Source: Natronorubrum texcoconense (GTDB lineage: Archaea; Halobacteriota; Halobacteria; Halobacteriales; Natrialbaceae). Taken from it: 64,000 nt of DNA. Positions 8,777 to 17,839 of this stretch are shown here, one piece after another. The position numbers and the translations under genes are program-made. Numbering within the stretch: the first letter of the stretch is position 1; each line of letters begins with the position of its first letter. Where the stretch lies: contig NZ_FNFE01000001.1 in assembly GCF_900100335.1 (NCBI RefSeq), positions 806,001 through 870,000 on the forward strand, in the 5' to 3' direction. A model generated the notes under the pieces. It was not told the origin of the DNA. It worked only from the letters and a program-made list of their open reading frames with translations, and ran no database searches.

Positions 8777-9874
8777 CTACTCGAGCGCCTCGTTATCCGC
8801 GTCCCACGACGCCCACGCGGTGACCCGATCGTCCTCGATATCGAGGGTTCGGTCGTCGGCCGTCGCGCCGAGTTCGGTCTCGAGTTCGCTTTCCGTTTCG
8901 TCGTCGATCGTCTCGAACGTCGCCGCGAAGTCGCCCTCGGCGCCGCCGTCCGCGTCGAACGTGAGCGAACTGACGATCGTGTTCGCCTCCTCGACGTCGT
9001 CGAGATCCTCCTCGCCGCCGTACCCGCCGAGGACGACGTGGCCCTCGCCGGCCGTCTCGAGGGTCCAGTCGAACTCCTCGCGCTCGTCGGTCGCACGCTC
9101 GCGGTCGCCCTCGGCGGCCTCGAGGACAGATCGAACGTGATCGACGCCGTCGACGTCTTCGGAGTCGTTGGCGAGAAGTATCGCGTCCGCGCCGACGGCC
9201 ACGGCCTGACTCGAGGCCGCTCCGAACCCGTCGTCGTCGGTCTCGCTCTCGTAGAGTTCAAAGTCGCCGACGTCGTCGACGTGGTCGAACGTCGCTCCGG
9301 CGGCGTACGGATCGTCGTCAGGCTCGGTGAGCGCGTCGACGACTTCGTCGGTCGCGACGTCGCCCAGGAAGAGCAGCGTCTCGTTGACGAACAGCAGTTC
9401 GTCGAGCGTCGTTTCGGCGTCGTCCGCCGCCAGCGTGTCGTCTTCCAGATCGACGATCGGGCCGAGTCCGGCGCTCGGAGCCGCAAAGCCCGCAGACATC
9501 GCCGCGATGAGCGCGCCGACCATCGGCAGTTCGATCATCGGATCCTCCACGTCGGCGTCGTCCTCGTCCGGTACTGGTTCGTCATCGTCGTCCTCGAACT
9601 CGCCGAGCCCGGCCCAGTCGACGTAGCTGAACAGCAGTTCGCCGTCGGCGTCGCTCGTCAGCCACCGCTCGTAGTCGTGGAGTCCGGCGGACTCGCCGGT
9701 CTCGTCCTCCGAGTCGGTTTCCGTCTCGGTGTCGCCGTTTTCGTCGTTGTCGTCGGCCCCGTTTTCGTCGTCATCATCGCCGTCGTCGGCGCTCGTACAG
9801 CCGGCCAGTGCGGCCATCGAGGCGGTCGCGGTCGCCCCGGTGAGTCGTAGCACGCGTCGTCGGTCCAGATCCAT
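8777..9874 (-). CDS. Acidic Tat-type lipoprotein, unknown function
   Basis: The 365-residue protein begins MDLDRRRVLRLTGATATASM with a twin-arginine motif, followed by a lipobox LAGC at residues 23-26, so it is predicted to be Tat-exported and lipid-anchored outside the membrane. Residues about 30-65 are a very acidic Asp/Glu/Asn linker. The remainder is an alpha/beta-rich region without a motif I recognise. Lipoproteins of this size and composition are frequent and poorly characterised in haloarchaea. It stands alone, convergent with the VOC gene and divergent from the S-layer gene. Confidence 0.8.
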   Translation of the reverse strand: MDLDRRRVLRLTGATATASMAALAGCTSADDGDDDDENGADDNDENGDTETETDSEDETGESAGLHDYERWLTSDADGELLFSYVDWAGLGEFEDDDDEPVPDEDDADVEDPMIELPMVGALIAAMSAGFAAPSAGLGPIVDLEDDTLAADDAETTLDELLFVNETLLFLGDVATDEVVDALTEPDDDPYAAGATFDHVDDVGDFELYESETDDDGFGAASSQAVAVGADAILLANDSEDVDGVDHVRSVLEAAEGDRERATDEREEFDWTLETAGEGHVVLGGYGGEEDLDDVEEANTIVSSLTFDADGGAEGDFAATFETIDDETESELETELGATADDRTLDIEDDRVTAWASWDADNEALE

Positions 9875-10291
9875 AGCGTCCGTGTTCCGAGGGAGTTAGT
9901 AAAACGATTCTGGTCAGGACTGTCTCCGTTCGTTACTAGATCGAAGCGGTATCGTCGCGACGATTGTAGGTTGGTGTCGCCTCGCTCGAGGCAGGGGTCA
10001 GTTGTCGTGAACGAAACTGGTGTTCGTGTCGGTTCTCGAGGTAGTAATCAGAAGTTAGGCGAAACGGACTCGCGAGTGTGGGGCGATCAGAACGAGTAAC
10101 AGTGAGTGAATATCTACACCAGCTCGAGATAGTCAGAATTCTTTATGAGTAATACTGGGTTAGAATCGATGTTCACGAGGTGGTATCAATTGGTGGCTCG
10201 AGCCACCGACAATCGCCACGTCATGCGATTTCGTGTAATTACACTCGAAGTAATCGAACACTGAGTGTTCCAGAAAGCTTATTACGTGATG
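9875..10291. other. AT-rich gap upstream of the S-layer gene, no gene seen
   Basis: No convincing reading frame is present. The stretch is AT-richer than its surroundings. A second TATA-like element (TTCTTTATGAG, about 10138-10148) lies about 270 bases before the S-layer start, so an additional distal promoter is possible. Confidence 0.5.
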
Positions 10292-10300
10292 CTTTATACA
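10292..10300 (+). promoter_or_regulatory. TATA box of the S-layer gene
   Basis: CTTTATACA lies about 115 bases before the S-layer start codon. Transcription would begin near 10318-10322 and leave an untranslated leader of about 90-95 bases. This is long for a haloarchaeon, where most messages are leaderless, but is consistent with a very highly expressed gene. Confidence 0.6.
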
Positions 10301-10413
10301 TTTCTGATACCCCTACCCGGTGCGAGACAGTGCGGCGGTTTGCACTGGTCGCTCACTCGCACTCCTGTCGTATCGATCGCAGACCAACCAACACAAAACA
10401 CAAGACAACATAA

Positions 10414-12735
10414 ATGACAAACGAAATCTCATATCGCGAAAAGGGACGCGCAGTGTTCCTGGCCGCGCTTATGGTTATGTCGGTTGTTGCCATGTCCGCA
10501 GCGTTTGCGGGGGCAGCGGCGGCAAACCATGCTGACGAAGAATACGAAGTCAGCGACAACGGTACCGCGTGGCAAGGACAAGCAGTTCTCGTAACTGGCG
10601 TTGACGAAGGCGACGGAACTGCCGATCTGTACCAAGGCACTCCGGATAATGGCGGCGACTTCATCCGTGAAGTTGACGTGGATTCCGATGGTGTCGAACT
10701 TGACACGAGTGACCTTGAACAGGATAGCTATTACATCACAGGTGACGATGGGGAAGATACGGTATTCAACATCCGAGGTCAGAGTCTGGATGCCTCCTTC
10801 GATGTTGACTCTGTCTCTGCAGATGGTGACGCAACTCTGGACATCGACTCCAACCGTGGTAATTTCCACGCTGAAGTGAGTTCAGAAGCGTTCAGCCAGA
10901 GTGAACTCAGTGACCTGTTCGAGAGCTATAACAGCTCGGCAACTGATGAACACGACGATGAAGATTACATCGTTGTCGACGCACGTGACGAGTTTGACCT
11001 CGACTTCAGCAATGTCGATGTCGACGATGGTGATGAGATCGAGTTCACCATCGAAGCAGCCGACACGACTGCTGAAGACACTGCCTCGGTTCAGATCATC
11101 GACGCAGATATCGATTACTACTTCGTCGACGTTGACACCGTCTCTCAGGGAGACCTCGCTGAGATCACCATCGGTGTCGAAGGTACTGACGAAGCCGCTG
11201 TGATGCTCGGTTACGAGGATGACTTCTCGACGGTCGCTAACATCACTGGAATCGAAGACGACGAAGTCGTTCTCCAGTACAACACGTACAACACTACCGA
11301 CGCGTGGAGCGTCGTTGAGGGTGCAGACGGAATTGACACCCAGAACACGAGCGGTCAGCTCGGCGAGCACGAACCACTCCCTGCATGGGACTGGAACCTG
11401 AACGTCGGTAACGCACTGGACGAGTCCGAGACCGGTCTCGAAAGCGATTTCGACCGTGACCGTCTCATCGTTCAGGACCGTGAAGACATCGGTGGTGTCT
11501 CTACCCACACCGCTCCAGCTGACGATGATGTCTACGATGGATTCGACAACTACGATGATGCAACGGTCACTGAGACCGACACGTTCGCAATGGAAGATGG
11601 CATCATCTTCGTTCTCGAAGATTACGGTGCAGCGGGCGGACTCGATAACATCGAGAACGAAGGCATTAGCTTCGAGGCTTCACCACAGAGTACTGGTCCT
11701 GTCGACAGTAGCGAACCCGTCGACCTTGACCTTGAACTGCTCACCGACGACCTCGAAAACTACGATGGCGACCTGGTTTACGCTGTCAACCTGACAGCGG
11801 CAGACCTTGTTGCTGGTCAGACCTACGACGGTGAGCTGACCATCGATGCCGACGCAAACACCTTCATGAGCGCAGACGATGACAACGTCACTGAGGAATT
11901 CGAGTTCTCCGTTGTCGACCGTGAACTCGAGTGGGACGACATCGACTCGCTCCCAGCTGACTCGGATGCAACCGCAACGGGTACGACGACGATCGCACCC
12001 GGTACGGTAATCGACGCTAACGCAGACTCCGCAAGCGATCAGGGTGGATTCGTTGACTACACCGACACTGTCGTTGACGATGACTACGCGTTCGCTGCCG
12101 AGTTCGATCTCGAAGGCGAAGAAGTCGGTGTCCTCTTCGACATCACCGCCGAAGACCTTACGGTCGATAACAACGCAGATGACGCGGTTCTCGAGGGACT
12201 GACTCTCACTTCGCCATCTGATGAGGATGCATCCGGCATCGACCTCGGCGCTGACTACGACGCAGAGATCACCACCGAAGAGTCGACCGACATCGACGCA
12301 GTCGTTACGAACAACGACGGCGACGAAGTGACGGTCGACCTCGAGCTCGAGCTCGACGGTGAGGTCTACACGGACGAAGTGACGGTTGACGGAGACGACT
12401 CCGAGACCGTGACGCTCACCACCGCCGACGGCGCAGACCTCGGCGAGGGTGACTTCGACTTCACCATCACCGCAGAGAGCGGCTCTGACGACGCCTCCTA
12501 CGACGGTACGCTGACCGTCACCGAGGCTGACGATGGCGAAGACGACTCTGACGACTCGGACGACTCCGACGCTGACGACGGCGACGCCGACGACGGCGAC
12601 GCTGACGACGGCGACGCTGACGACTCCGACGACGACGCTGACGACGACGATGACGGAACGCCCGGCTTCGGTGTCGCTGTCGCTGTCGTCGCTCTGCTCG
12701 CAGCCGCCATGCTGGCCCTGCGACGCCAGAACTAA
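10414..12735 (+). CDS. csg: Major S-layer glycoprotein (PGF-CTERM)
   Basis: The 773-residue exported protein starts MTNEISYREKGRAVFLAALM, the signal-peptide type specific to haloarchaeal surface glycoproteins, with probable cleavage after AGAAA near residue 36. The ectodomain has Ig-like beta-rich repeats and many N-x-S/T sequons (for example YNSSA, ANITG, YNTTD, QNTSG, VNLTA, DNVTE) for AglB glycosylation. The C-terminus has an Asp-rich linker (about residues 710-748), then PGFG, a membrane helix and basic residues (RRQN), the archaeosortase A signal. It is acidic and forms the cell wall. Codons in the first 1.8 kb use A and T endings more often than its neighbours do. Confidence 0.95.
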   Translation: MTNEISYREKGRAVFLAALMVMSVVAMSAAFAGAAAANHADEEYEVSDNGTAWQGQAVLVTGVDEGDGTADLYQGTPDNGGDFIREVDVDSDGVELDTSDLEQDSYYITGDDGEDTVFNIRGQSLDASFDVDSVSADGDATLDIDSNRGNFHAEVSSEAFSQSELSDLFESYNSSATDEHDDEDYIVVDARDEFDLDFSNVDVDDGDEIEFTIEAADTTAEDTASVQIIDADIDYYFVDVDTVSQGDLAEITIGVEGTDEAAVMLGYEDDFSTVANITGIEDDEVVLQYNTYNTTDAWSVVEGADGIDTQNTSGQLGEHEPLPAWDWNLNVGNALDESETGLESDFDRDRLIVQDREDIGGVSTHTAPADDDVYDGFDNYDDATVTETDTFAMEDGIIFVLEDYGAAGGLDNIENEGISFEASPQSTGPVDSSEPVDLDLELLTDDLENYDGDLVYAVNLTAADLVAGQTYDGELTIDADANTFMSADDDNVTEEFEFSVVDRELEWDDIDSLPADSDATATGTTTIAPGTVIDANADSASDQGGFVDYTDTVVDDDYAFAAEFDLEGEEVGVLFDITAEDLTVDNNADDAVLEGLTLTSPSDEDASGIDLGADYDAEITTEESTDIDAVVTNNDGDEVTVDLELELDGEVYTDEVTVDGDDSETVTLTTADGADLGEGDFDFTITAESGSDDASYDGTLTVTEADDGEDDSDDSDDSDADDGDADDGDADDGDADDSDDDADDDDDGTPGFGVAVAVVALLAAAMLALRRQN
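12541..12660 (+). repeat. Tandem repeat encoding the Asp-rich linker
   Basis: A degenerate 15-base unit (GACGCTGACGACGGC) repeats within the S-layer gene and encodes D-A-D-D-G runs. Such repeats can expand or contract by slippage and would change the length of the linker between the ectodomain and the PGF-CTERM anchor. Confidence 0.7.
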
Positions 12736-12751
12736 GTCAGCTGACTAACCA

Positions 12752-12790
12752 CCGGACTTCGTCCGGCTCCGACGCACTTTCATTTCTTTC
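12752..12790 (+). terminator. Probable terminator of the S-layer gene
   Basis: A stem of CCGGAC/GTCCGG with loop TTC (12752-12766) is followed by T-rich sequence (CACTTTCATTTCTTTC, 12775-12790). Just upstream is a perfect 12-bp palindrome AGTCAGCTGACT (12735-12746). A strong terminator is expected after so highly expressed a gene. Confidence 0.6.
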
Positions 12791-13297
12791 GGACGCTACA
12801 CCACCCAGCGACAGCCATCGCTGTCGGCTCTGGTTCGTCTCGAAATTTGATCTTCTTCTCGGATAGATTCGCTACTGCTCGAGTCAGTCCAGCGTACCAA
12901 TTTCGAACCGGATACGCGAGCCGAGTCAACTCGAGTGCTCGAGCCCGCCGCGTCGATCGAACCACTGTTTTCGATCCGAGACTCGAAGTCCGTCGCCGAC
13001 GACAGCGGAGCGCGCGGTTCGGCCACGCTCACCGTCCGGCGACGATAATTCTATCACATTGGATACTGATAAAACATGTTTGGTTATTGGTGTACTGCAT
13101 CCGTGGGATGAATAATTACCGTGTCGAATTTCCAGATGGTTGCGTTAGTAGCCTTCTACCTTCGACGGAGGCCACTGTAGATGATTCGGATCACTCAGAA
13201 CGGTGCCCGAAAAGCGACCGTTGTGACACCGACCCATTCCCGGATTGACACTGCTTTCAACAAAGTTATGACACTGCCGACTCGTTCATCATAACGA
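12791..13297. other. Gap between S-layer gene and sugar transferase, no gene seen
   Basis: An open frame at 12847-13248 exists, but its translation is basic, Ser/Arg-rich and lacks the acidic character of the other proteins. I treat it as noncoding. The AT-rich part at about 13045-13125 and the region just before 13298 presumably hold the promoter of the sugar transferase. Confidence 0.5.
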
Positions 13298-14809
13298 ATG
13301 CTTACTGGGTGGCGGTATCGGATCGCGAGCGTCCTCGGCGTGGTCGGGTTGACCATCGCCGCCGTGGTCGCCACCAACCACCCGTTCGCCCAACACGTCT
13401 TCACGACGTACGTCCCGCTGTTCAATCGCCTCGAGGTAACCGTCCTCTCCGGCGGCTCGCTCTACTGGGCGATTGCCCTCTCCGTCGTCGCCGTCACGGC
13501 GTGTCTCCTGCCGCTCTATCGACCGCGGCCGCGCCGACTCCTGGATACCGTCGTGCTAGCCCAGAAACGGCTGCTGGTCGCCGGACTCGCGCTCGCGGCC
13601 CTGGGCTACTTCAAGTGGTCCCATAGGCTGCCTCGAGCGACGCTGGTCATGATCGTCGGGCTCCTGGCGATACTGATTCCGGCGTGGTTCGTCTGGATCC
13701 GTCACCGACCGACCGAGTCGGACGGCCGTACGCTGTTCGTCGGCGACGATCTGGCCCAGATCGAGCGCATCGCGCCGGCCGTCGACGCCCCCGTGTTGGG
13801 CTACCTCTGCCCGTCGAACGTCGGCTCCTACGGCTTCGACGAGGACGATATCGACGGTCACACCCCCCGAGCAAGAACCGGTGACGTCAGGGCCGACGGT
13901 GGCGTCGCCGTAGAACGCCGCGAGTCGATCGGTGGCGCCGGACCGAACGACCGGCTCGAGTCGACGCCCGACGAGCCGCGAGCGCTCGCCGGACTGGCAC
14001 GACTCGGTGGGCTCTCGCGACTCGAGGACGTGCTCGTCGAGCGCGACGTCGACACCGTCGTGCTCGCGTTTCGAGAGGCCGACCGGGCGGAGTTCTTCGG
14101 CGCGCTCGACGCCTGTCACGAGCACGGCGTCAACGCCAAGGTCCACCGGGAGTACGCCGACAGCGTGCTCGTCTCCGCGGGGGACGTCGGCGAACTGGTC
14201 GACGTCGATCTCGAGCCCTGGGATCCGTTGGACCACCTGTTCAAGCGCGTGTTCGACGTTCTGTTCGCGACGGTCGGGTTGCTCGTCTTCGCACCGCTAA
14301 TGCTGGTGATCGCCGCCGCGATCAAGTACGACAGTCCGGGTCCGGTCCTCTACAGCCAGGATCGGACGGCCGGACTCGGCGAGACCTTCTCGGTCTACAA
14401 GTTCCGGTCGATGGTTCCCGAGGGCGAGGACGCGACGCCCACCGACGACGAAACCAACGACCGGATCACGCGCGTCGGCCGCGTGCTGCGGAGGACGCAC
14501 CTGGACGAACTGCCGCAACTGTGGTCGATCTTCGTCGGCGACATGAGCGTCGTCGGCCCGCGCGCCGTCTGGACGGAAGAGGAGGTGTTGCTCGAGCGGG
14601 ACGCGCCGGCGTGGCGCAAGCGGTGGTTCGTAAAGCCGGGGCTGACCGGGCTGGCACAGATCAACGACGCGAACAGCACCGATCCGAACGCGAAGCTGCG
14701 GTACGACCTCGAGTACATCCGCCGACAGTCCTTCTGGATCGACGTAAAGATCGTCCTCCGACAGGTTTGGAACGTGCTCGCTGACGTCCGGGAGATGATC
14801 CGCGGGTAG
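13298..14809 (+). CDS. Polyprenyl-phosphate sugar-1-phosphate transferase (WcaJ/PglC type)
   Basis: The 503-residue protein has about four to five N-terminal membrane helices (residues 1-130) and a soluble nucleotide-binding-like middle region. Its C-terminal catalytic domain (about residues 308-503) has the signature KRVFDVLFATVGLLVFAPLM, KFRSM, DELPQLWSIFVGDMSVVGPR and KPGLTGLAQI. Such enzymes move a sugar-1-phosphate from a nucleotide sugar to a lipid phosphate, the first step of glycan assembly at the inner membrane face. Its position beside the S-layer gene and an AglB-like gene suggests that it starts a surface glycan. Which sugar it transfers cannot be read from the sequence. Confidence 0.9.
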   Translation: MLTGWRYRIASVLGVVGLTIAAVVATNHPFAQHVFTTYVPLFNRLEVTVLSGGSLYWAIALSVVAVTACLLPLYRPRPRRLLDTVVLAQKRLLVAGLALAALGYFKWSHRLPRATLVMIVGLLAILIPAWFVWIRHRPTESDGRTLFVGDDLAQIERIAPAVDAPVLGYLCPSNVGSYGFDEDDIDGHTPRARTGDVRADGGVAVERRESIGGAGPNDRLESTPDEPRALAGLARLGGLSRLEDVLVERDVDTVVLAFREADRAEFFGALDACHEHGVNAKVHREYADSVLVSAGDVGELVDVDLEPWDPLDHLFKRVFDVLFATVGLLVFAPLMLVIAAAIKYDSPGPVLYSQDRTAGLGETFSVYKFRSMVPEGEDATPTDDETNDRITRVGRVLRRTHLDELPQLWSIFVGDMSVVGPRAVWTEEEVLLERDAPAWRKRWFVKPGLTGLAQINDANSTDPNAKLRYDLEYIRRQSFWIDVKIVLRQVWNVLADVREMIRG

Positions 14810-15011
14810 CCCCGAATCGAACCGGAATACGAGTTTACTGACCCCGAGGAGAGACGGCTCGATACCGGCCACCGATTTTGCGGATCGCGTCCCCCCGAAT
14901 ATCGACGGCCGTCTCGAGCCGCGTGTGACGACGTCAGTCGTTCGAAAACGAGGGTCGGTTCGAGAGCGGATGTCCGGGGTGGTCGGGGCGTATCCGCTCG
15001 TGATGGTGACT

Positions 15012-15557
15012 CTATCGCTTTTCGGGCGGCTCGGGTGGCTCGAACGCGGCAGCGAGCACCGTCCACGCCCGCGTTTCGGTAAGTTCCTCGAGCGTCCGCT
15101 CCGAACGCAGACCCAGAAGTGAAACCAACACGAGGGCCGCGTGTGTGACGAGCAGCGCCGTCCCCAGTCGACCTAGCGCGACGGAGACGAGCAGCGAGAC
15201 GAGTACTGTCACGGCCGTCGCGAGTCCGACGACCGTCAGCGGCCGATTCCGAAACGCCGTCTCGAGTCGAGCGACGACGTCGGCCGTTTTGGAGTCGGTC
15301 GCGGCGTCCGAAAGCCCCTCGAGACAGCGGTCGAGAAGTCGGATGAACGGGCCAACCGTGTACGTCTCGCGAAGGTCGATGACGATCACGTTCGGCTCGG
15401 GCTCGGTCGTGAACCAGCGGTAGAGCCGCGAGTGGCGAACGAAGCGTACGAGCGTTCGAACGCCGCCGCCGAGCCGTGACGCCGAAAGTCCCTGGCGAAC
15501 TCGGTCTCCGAGGGTTTCGAGCGTTGATCTGGGAGTTCCGGGGTTCGAATCGACCAT
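15012..15557 (-). CDS. Two-helix membrane protein of the surface-glycan locus
   Basis: The 181-residue protein has a soluble N-terminal part (residues 1-105, with NVIVIDLRETYTVGPFI) and two membrane helices (about 107-128 and 132-150), ending in an acidic/Pro-rich tail. I do not recognise the family by function. It starts two bases after the stop of the DUF4330 gene, so the two are one operon and probably co-translated. The frame extends to 15803, but the upstream part overlaps the DUF4330 gene, so the ATG at 15557 is chosen. A role in surface or glycan assembly is inferred from the neighbours only. Confidence 0.75.
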   Translation of the reverse strand: MVDSNPGTPRSTLETLGDRVRQGLSASRLGGGVRTLVRFVRHSRLYRWFTTEPEPNVIVIDLRETYTVGPFIRLLDRCLEGLSDAATDSKTADVVARLETAFRNRPLTVVGLATAVTVLVSLLVSVALGRLGTALLVTHAALVLVSLLGLRSERTLEELTETRAWTVLAAAFEPPEPPEKR

Positions 15558-15559
15558 GG

Positions 15560-16678
15560 TCAGCCCTCGACGAGCCAGATCCGTTCCTCGATAGACGTCA
15601 CGCCGAAGTCGAGGTAGACGGTGTCTCCGTTGTTGAGAGACGCGCCCTGGAATCGGGGCCCCAGTTCGGTGTTTCGAGTCTGTAGCTCGACGGTGAGCGT
15701 CACGTCGTCTCGCGTCGGATGGTCGTGCTTCTGAAGCTCGCCGTCTTCGCTTTCGACGACGACCGACGCGGGTTCGCGCTCGACGTCCTGGATCGTCGCC
15801 CACGTCTCGCTGCCGGCGGTCTCGGTCAGCCCGGGTTCGAACAGACTCGCCTCGCGGTCGCTCAGTTTCTCGAGGTCGATCTCGACGGTCGTCGTCGCCG
15901 GTTCGCCGGCCTCCTCGATGACCCCCGTCTCGAGCACACCGAGCGCGAGATCGTAGTCCGCCGTCGAGATCGGAATCATCGATTCGGATTCGACTGGTAC
16001 GTGTCCGTACCGGAGATCCGCTCCACGTTCGAGCGTCGTCAACGTCGCGCCGACGAACACTCGGTGGTGCTCGTCACCGACGGGGTAGACGGAGACCGTT
16101 TCGACCGTCGCGACGGTCTCCTCACCGAACGCGACCTCGTCGCCGGCCCGAACGTCCGCGGCGGCGGACGGCGAGAGCGTCGCCTCGAGCAGCACATCGG
16201 TCTCGGTTCGCGGGAGTTCGGCTCCCTCCTCCTCGACGGTCTCGATGCTGCCAGTCGTGGCGTACTCGCCGGTGTCGATCGAGACGTTCTGTCCGGCTGT
16301 GAACTCGTCGTCGCCGAAGGCGTACGCGCCGTTCTCGAGGTGGGTTCCCGAGACCTCCGCGCGGACGGTTACGTGGGTCTCGCCGCTCGAGACCGGCGGC
16401 GCGTACACGTCGGTGACGGTGAGCGTGTGGGGGTGGTCGTCGTGAGCCATCTCGTCGCCGACCGAGACGTCCTCGGCCGTCGACGACGGCTGCGTCCCGA
16501 GGTCGATGGTCGCGTAGCGGATCTCGTTCGCGGAGTCGTCATCGGCGTCGGCTCCCCCTCCGAGCGCCCCGACGGCCGCGACGCCGGCGACGAGGACCGC
16601 GAGGACGAGACAGACGGCGAGCGCATCGACGACGTTGACGGTCCCGAAGAGGTTCCCGTTCTCGTCGATTAGCTCCAT
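15560..16678 (-). CDS. DUF4330 family membrane-anchored protein
   Basis: The 372-residue protein begins MELIDENGNLFGTVNVVDAL with a single membrane helix (about residues 17-40), followed by a beta-rich extracytoplasmic region built of repeated segments. The start and topology match DUF4330, a family found beside glycosylation genes in haloarchaea and in some bacteria. Its function is not known. It is the first gene of a two-gene operon with the two-helix membrane protein. The likely site of action is the outer face of the membrane, between membrane and S-layer; this is inference. Confidence 0.8.
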   Translation of the reverse strand: MELIDENGNLFGTVNVVDALAVCLVLAVLVAGVAAVGALGGGADADDDSANEIRYATIDLGTQPSSTAEDVSVGDEMAHDDHPHTLTVTDVYAPPVSSGETHVTVRAEVSGTHLENGAYAFGDDEFTAGQNVSIDTGEYATTGSIETVEEEGAELPRTETDVLLEATLSPSAAADVRAGDEVAFGEETVATVETVSVYPVGDEHHRVFVGATLTTLERGADLRYGHVPVESESMIPISTADYDLALGVLETGVIEEAGEPATTTVEIDLEKLSDREASLFEPGLTETAGSETWATIQDVEREPASVVVESEDGELQKHDHPTRDDVTLTVELQTRNTELGPRFQGASLNNGDTVYLDFGVTSIEERIWLVEG

Positions 16679-16780
16679 GGCACACCCGAGTCGTTCATAT
16701 CAGTGGTGAGTTTCTTGCATCCACATAGGTATTGTGACCTGACGGGAGACGCGGCTTCGCGTCCGTTCCGACGACCGCAC

Positions 16781-17272
16781 CTACCGCTCCTCGCCTCGAG
16801 TGCGGTCAGTCCACCAGACGAGAAGCGCCGTAACGCCGACAACCGCGAGGACGGCCGGATCGGACGAGACGTATAGGTTCGGGGTCGGGTGGCGGGCCCA
16901 GGTCACGGGATAGAGCCACGCGCCGGCAGCACCGTCGGCGTACGCCTTGACCGCGTCAACGAGCAGATGCGAGAGCGCGCCGGCGAGCAACACGCCGAAC
17001 ACCCGCCGGTGCTGGTCGGCGACGACCATCGCGCCGATAGCCGAAAGCAGAACGACGCCACCGAGCGTGTGGATCGCGTCGACACTGAAGGGGACGCCGA
17101 GGACGCTCTCGAGCGTCGCATCCGTGACGAAGAGTCCGATGCGGTTGAGATCCGGCAGGAGCGCGCCGATCATCGCGACGGCGACCCAGCGCTTTGTCAC
17201 CCACTCGAGACGCCAACTCACGACGGTACCGAGGGCGTAGGCGGCGAGGACGTGCGAGAGGAGTTCAGCCAT
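16781..17272 (-). CDS. YdjM-like membrane-bound putative metal-dependent hydrolase
   Basis: The 163-residue protein has four hydrophobic segments and His/Asp motifs typical of the DUF457/YdjM group: MAELLSHVLAAYAL, GALLPDLNRIG, DAIHTLGGVVL and GALSHLLVDAVK. The family is annotated as membrane-bound metal-dependent hydrolase; the substrate is unknown. Its start overlaps the end of the upstream gene by 8 bases, so it is translationally coupled to the OB-like membrane protein. Length is near normal for the short members of the family. Confidence 0.82.
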   Translation of the reverse strand: MAELLSHVLAAYALGTVVSWRLEWVTKRWVAVAMIGALLPDLNRIGLFVTDATLESVLGVPFSVDAIHTLGGVVLLSAIGAMVVADQHRRVFGVLLAGALSHLLVDAVKAYADGAAGAWLYPVTWARHPTPNLYVSSDPAVLAVVGVTALLVWWTDRTRGEER

Positions 17273-17780
17273 CGTCTGCCCCCTCCACGAGTTCGGTGGT
17301 CTCCGTCTCTCGCGGTTCGACGGCGAGCGTTCGCGGGTTCACGGTCCAGTGGCGACCGAAGTAACCGATCGCGAGCAGGACGCCGACGATGGAGGTCCCG
17401 AGTTTGTAGCCGTACGCGTTCGCGTCGCGGTCGACGACGACCGTTTCGTCGGCCGTCATCGTTCGATCGGACTCGAGCACCCCGTAGACCTGGACGGTCC
17501 CGCCGGGGGCCACCGGCTCGTCGACGCCGTCGATCTCGAGTTCGGCCGCGACCTCGTCGGCGGAGTCCGTGACGTGAATCACGATCGTCTCGCCGTCGAC
17601 CGACTGGACGCTCCCGATCAACAGGACGCGTTCGCCCGCGTAGGCGTCGTACTCCGCTCCCAACTGATCGCCCGTCGGATGGGGCCAGTTGTCGTCGTAG
17701 GCCCCACCGTAGTGGACACAGAGGCCGAAAAGTGCCGCAAGTAAGAGCGTGGAGACGACGATTCTGACGACGAGACGCAT
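17265..17780 (-). CDS. Membrane protein with OB-like extracytoplasmic domain, unknown
   Basis: The 171-residue protein has an N-terminal membrane segment (residues 5-25), a beta-rich domain (about 48-115, with RVLLIGSVQSVDGETIVIHV) that looks like an OB-fold, and a second helix near residues 128-143. I do not know a function. Its last 8 bases overlap the hydrolase gene downstream, so they form a two-gene operon in the surface locus. It lies next to the AglB-like gene, so a role in envelope processes is possible but unproven. Confidence 0.75.
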   Translation of the reverse strand: MRLVVRIVVSTLLLAALFGLCVHYGGAYDDNWPHPTGDQLGAEYDAYAGERVLLIGSVQSVDGETIVIHVTDSADEVAAELEIDGVDEPVAPGGTVQVYGVLESDRTMTADETVVVDRDANAYGYKLGTSIVGVLLAIGYFGRHWTVNPRTLAVEPRETETTELVEGADDG

Positions 17781-17839
17781 TCGTCTCCGTGTTGGGCCGT
17801 CGTCGTCTTGATGATATCGATCGAATCGCGATCAGCGAC

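Noticed and set aside
12541-12660. Possible CRISPR array from regularly spaced repeats
   Set aside because: The repeats are in frame within the S-layer gene and encode Asp-rich linker; there are no spacers. No other array-like pattern was seen in the window.
12847-13248. 133-residue open frame after the S-layer gene
   Set aside because: It is basic and Ser/Arg-rich with no acidic bias or motif, and lies across AT-rich promoter-like sequence.
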